NCBI GenBank assembly: GCA_017404785.1
Contig: JAFRBQ010000008.1
Span: forward strand, 168,212 to 232,211
Origin: Erysipelotrichaceae bacterium
GTDB lineage: Bacteria > Bacillota_I > Bacilli_A > Erysipelotrichales > Erysipelotrichaceae
DNA: 64,000 nucleotides
Direction of reading: 5' to 3'
The notes under the pieces are model-generated. The model had not been told where the DNA came from, ran no database searches, and saw nothing but the letters and a program-made list of their open reading frames with translations. The translations under genes were made by a program, and so were the position numbers. Below are positions 61,855 through 64,000 of the stretch, piece by piece. Position 1 is the stretch's first letter; the number at the start of each line of letters is the position of its first letter.

Positions 61855-62583
61855 ATGAAGATTATATGTAAGAACTGCGGCGGATCATATGACAGCAAGC
61901 TGAGCAGATGCCCATACTGTTCCACCATGAACAAGAAAGGGGCTTACCGCAACTACCGGGGCAGTGTATCCGATATCATCGATCAGATGTTCGGTCTGAA
62001 ATTCGAGACTTCTGAAACCCGCAGAAATGTCGTCTTTAAAGCGATCTTAAGAGGACTGATCATCGTCTTTGTCTGTGTCGTCATAGGCGGTTTTTTTGGC
62101 GCCATGGCCAATGTCAACTACTATAATGACAAGGAATATGATCAGAATACCCTAGAAGACATCATGTGGGAAGATGAGAATCTGGAAAAGATCGAAAAAG
62201 CCTATGCGGAAAATGACTTTGACACTTTGAGAAAACTGCTCAATCAGAACTATCATTTTGCCTATAACTGGGAACACTACACGGCTTTTACTCTGAAGGA
62301 TGAGTTCAATAAACTTAATGAAAAAGAAAAGCTCGATGAATATGTCTTTGAAAATATGCTTTATTTCATCTTCCATCCTGATTACTATGCCAACACCAAC
62401 AGGATGTCCAAGGAAGAATACCAGGAATATCTGAACAATAAAGCTGTCCTGATCGAAAAGATGAAAGGGTTCGGCTACAGTGAAGAAGAGATGGCTGAGA
62501 TCTATGATTCCCTGAAGGATGATTACGGTTATATACATTCCTATGAACTAAGAGACAGGATGAAGGAGGCAGATAATGGTTAA
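61855..62583 (+). CDS. Zinc-ribbon membrane protein 1
   Basis: The product has 242 residues. An N-terminal zinc ribbon (CKNCGGSYDSKLSRCPYC) faces the cytoplasm, one membrane helix (LRGLIIVFVCVVIGGFFGAM, ~70-90) follows, and the rest is an acidic helical outer domain rich in Tyr, Asp and Glu. The function is not recognised. The next gene has the same plan. The upstream TGtTATCAT ends ten bases before the ATG, so the leader is at most a few bases. Confidence 0.78.
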   Translation: MKIICKNCGGSYDSKLSRCPYCSTMNKKGAYRNYRGSVSDIIDQMFGLKFETSETRRNVVFKAILRGLIIVFVCVVIGGFFGAMANVNYYNDKEYDQNTLEDIMWEDENLEKIEKAYAENDFDTLRKLLNQNYHFAYNWEHYTAFTLKDEFNKLNEKEKLDEYVFENMLYFIFHPDYYANTNRMSKEEYQEYLNNKAVLIEKMKGFGYSEEEMAEIYDSLKDDYGYIHSYELRDRMKEADNG

Positions 62584-63295
62584 CTGTAAGAACTGTGGAG
62601 CTCCTTTGAGTCTTGATCAGGCCACATGTCCATACTGCGGCACGGAAAACAGGGAAGCTATCGAACATATCAAGAAACTTAAATCTTTAGAAAAGACCTA
62701 CCGTAATGCCCAGAAGGAAGTTAGTGAAGAAGTATTCCGTTCAAGAAGATCGTACGGTCCGCTCATCGTTCTGGTCATTGTTCTATTGGCCAATCTTGTC
62801 ATGCTTCCGCTTCATGGCGCAGCCTATGAGTTTGCGGGAAGAATAAGTGCCAGGAAGTATTCGATCGAAGATATCAATGCCAGACTGGATGAATTCCTTG
62901 AAGAAGGAAAGTATGCTGAGCTTTATGAGTTCATCGATCACTATGATCTGCGCTATTCCGATTTTGAGGATTACTATCCATTCTTCAATATGTGTTCAAA
63001 CTACACCAGGATCCTTGATTTCATGAGCGATTATCGCTATGATGCGGAGTATTATACTGATCCACTGGTTAAGACCTGTGAAGCCATCAAAGATTATTAT
63101 GATGACTATAAGTATGAAGTTAAGCGTATAGAAAAAGTAAGATTCAAAGGATATTTGAATGAGCTGAACGATCGGATAGAGCTTATCCTTAAGACCTTCC
63201 TAAATTTCACCGATGAAGATATAGCCGCCATCGATGACATGAGTTCTGCCGAACTTGTGGTACTGGCAACAAGGAGGCTCAACAATGAAGAATAG
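62576..63295 (+). CDS. Zinc-ribbon membrane protein 2
   Basis: The product has 239 residues. It repeats the plan of its neighbour: ribbon CKNCGAPLSLDQATCPYCGT, a charged linker, a helix (LIVLVIVLLANLVMLPLHGA, ~63-82) and an outer domain with helical pairs (LDEFLEEGKYAELYEFIDHY). It overlaps gene 1 by eight bases and gene 3 by 11. GGAGG precedes the ATG. Confidence 0.78.
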   Translation: MVNCKNCGAPLSLDQATCPYCGTENREAIEHIKKLKSLEKTYRNAQKEVSEEVFRSRRSYGPLIVLVIVLLANLVMLPLHGAAYEFAGRISARKYSIEDINARLDEFLEEGKYAELYEFIDHYDLRYSDFEDYYPFFNMCSNYTRILDFMSDYRYDAEYYTDPLVKTCEAIKDYYDDYKYEVKRIEKVRFKGYLNELNDRIELILKTFLNFTDEDIAAIDDMSSAELVVLATRRLNNEE

Positions 63296-63683
63296 TCTGC
63301 TGTCAAGATTGGTCAGAGTACTGATCGTCTTCTTCATGATCGTTCTGGTAATAAATTCCTTCCTGCTGGTCAGAGAGATCAAACGGGAAATGAATTTCCA
63401 GAACCGCAGCTATGGCCTAAGTGTCTTCAATGACTGGTTTGACAATGGCGAGTACTACAAGATCTATCTGCATACTCTGAAAAACGAACTGGTCGAAGAA
63501 AAACCGTATGTCGATGTTTCTGAATATGAGGCTTTCGGAAGATTCTACAATGCCTATCTCTTGGCCAAGATGTATCCGAATGAGCAGAAATATCGCACGA
63601 TGATGAAGATCGAGAAAGCCAATATAAGTCTTAAAAAGATCCGCAATGTAATTGCCTTGATGGAAGAAGATATATCTCAATAG
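63285..63683 (+). CDS. Small membrane protein 3, without zinc ribbon
   Basis: The product has 132 residues. One membrane helix (LVRVLIVFFMIVLVINSFLL, ~7-26) is followed by an outer domain (SVFNDWFDNGEYYKIYLHTL, KMYPNEQKYRTMMKIEKAN) like the outer domains of genes 1 and 2. It seems to be a ribbon-less member of the same set. The start MKNSLLSR follows AGGAGG by seven bases. The function is unknown. Confidence 0.75.
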   Translation: MKNSLLSRLVRVLIVFFMIVLVINSFLLVREIKREMNFQNRSYGLSVFNDWFDNGEYYKIYLHTLKNELVEEKPYVDVSEYEAFGRFYNAYLLAKMYPNEQKYRTMMKIEKANISLKKIRNVIALMEEDISQ

Positions 63684-63710
63684 AAAAGATCTCCGTACAG
63701 GAGATCTTTT
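63684..63710. terminator. Terminator after the membrane protein operon
   Basis: AAAAGATCTCC pairs with GGAGATCTTTT around GTACA, and it is T-rich on both strands. Confidence 0.85.
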
Positions 63711-63850
63711 TAGACTTTTACATAAGCTACAGCGCAGGCATAAGGGCCGATATGGGCTCCGACTGTCGCACCGACCGGGATGATATCTTTTTCAGGGATA
63801 TCGTGACCTGCTTCAATTAGTTTTTCTCTCAGTTTGCAGTCATTGAACTG
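63710..63850 (-). pseudogene. DegV-family 3' fragment
   Basis: The minus strand encodes 46 residues ending IPVGATVGAHIGPYACAVAYVKV, like the C terminus of DegV fatty-acid-binding proteins (xIGxHxGPG). An in-frame stop (63851-63853) lies directly upstream and no start codon is available, so the rest of the gene is missing. The break coincides with the start of the tex upstream region, which suggests a deletion. The family call is moderate because only the tail is present. Confidence 0.6.
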
Positions 63851-63918
63851 TTATTATTCTAATATTTGGAAATAAGTTAGTAAAATGGTAAAATCATTCA
63901 TTGTGAGGTGTTTTGAAT

Positions 63919-64000
63919 ATGAATGAAAACATTATTAAAAGTATAGCTGATGAACTTAAGATCTCAGTTAAACAGGTAGAAACAGTCTTAAAGATGCTGC
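63919..64000 (+). CDS. tex: Tex-like RNA-binding protein, 5' end
   Basis: Only the first 27 codons are in the window: MNENIIKSIADELKISVKQV and then ETVLKML. This fits the N terminus of Tex, the S1-domain transcription accessory protein. GAGGTG lies eight bases before the ATG. The identity is probable, not certain, from this short piece. Confidence 0.6.
   Translation, partial: MNENIIKSIADELKISVKQVETVLKML

Overview
The window is chromosomal DNA of a Firmicutes-type bacterium, most like the Erysipelotrichia. Supporting signs are moderate to low GC, strong AGGAGG-type ribosome sites inside operons, MurT/GatD, ScpA/ScpB, RnpA/YidC/Jag, DeoD, QueH, CcpA-type control, four clustered tRNAs and abundant Rho-independent terminators. 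The species cannot be fixed from the sequence. Genes are packed tightly, with many 1-11 bp overlaps (TGATG, ATGA) and convergent genes overlapping at their stops. No rRNA, intact IS element, CRISPR array or prophage was seen.

Layout. 1-6.6 kb: the 3' end of metG, a diverged murT-gatD pair, a PAP2 phosphatase, a UPF0158-GNAT fusion and an aldo/keto reductase. 6.2-12.5 kb: two small accessory genes, then a two-gene unit with its own promoter and terminator. It encodes a membrane protein with two Rossmann domains and a RyR domain, and a membrane TIR protein with a large beta-propeller. This is the best candidate in the window for an undescribed signalling or defence system. 12.5-15 kb: a zinc/cadmium efflux operon (HMA chaperone, P-type ATPase, ArsR regulator) with a perfect operator. 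15-17.2 kb: an AT-rich accessory island with repeats, two double-glycine-leader peptides, a small HNH nuclease and gene debris.

17-34.5 kb: metabolic and transport genes, including a tgt-queA-queH-folate ligase operon, an amino-acid ABC transporter, a PatB-type lyase with a ferredoxin-type reductase, and an EIIC protein whose EIIB domain has lost its cysteine. 34.6-36.7 kb: rpmH-rnpA-yidC-jag. 36.7-48 kb: a GH25 protein, a CPBP protease, a patatin gene with an apparent -1 frameshift, tRNA genes (Tyr, Gln, Lys, Gly, Trp), rpiB, scpA-scpB, an Mrp ATPase and a MATE exporter. 48-56.7 kb: a glycosyltransferase and a nucleoside/peptide salvage block (deoD, PfkB kinase, M19 dipeptidase, add, two nucleoside hydrolases, M18 aminopeptidase). 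56.8-61.8 kb: a three-gene ABC importer behind a cre box. 61.8-64 kb: three tandem small membrane proteins, a DegV remnant and the start of tex.

Two expression habits recur. Many first genes of transcripts have a -10 box only 6-7 bases before ATG and no ribosome site, which suggests leaderless mRNAs. Many terminator hairpins fold over or directly abut the stop codon.
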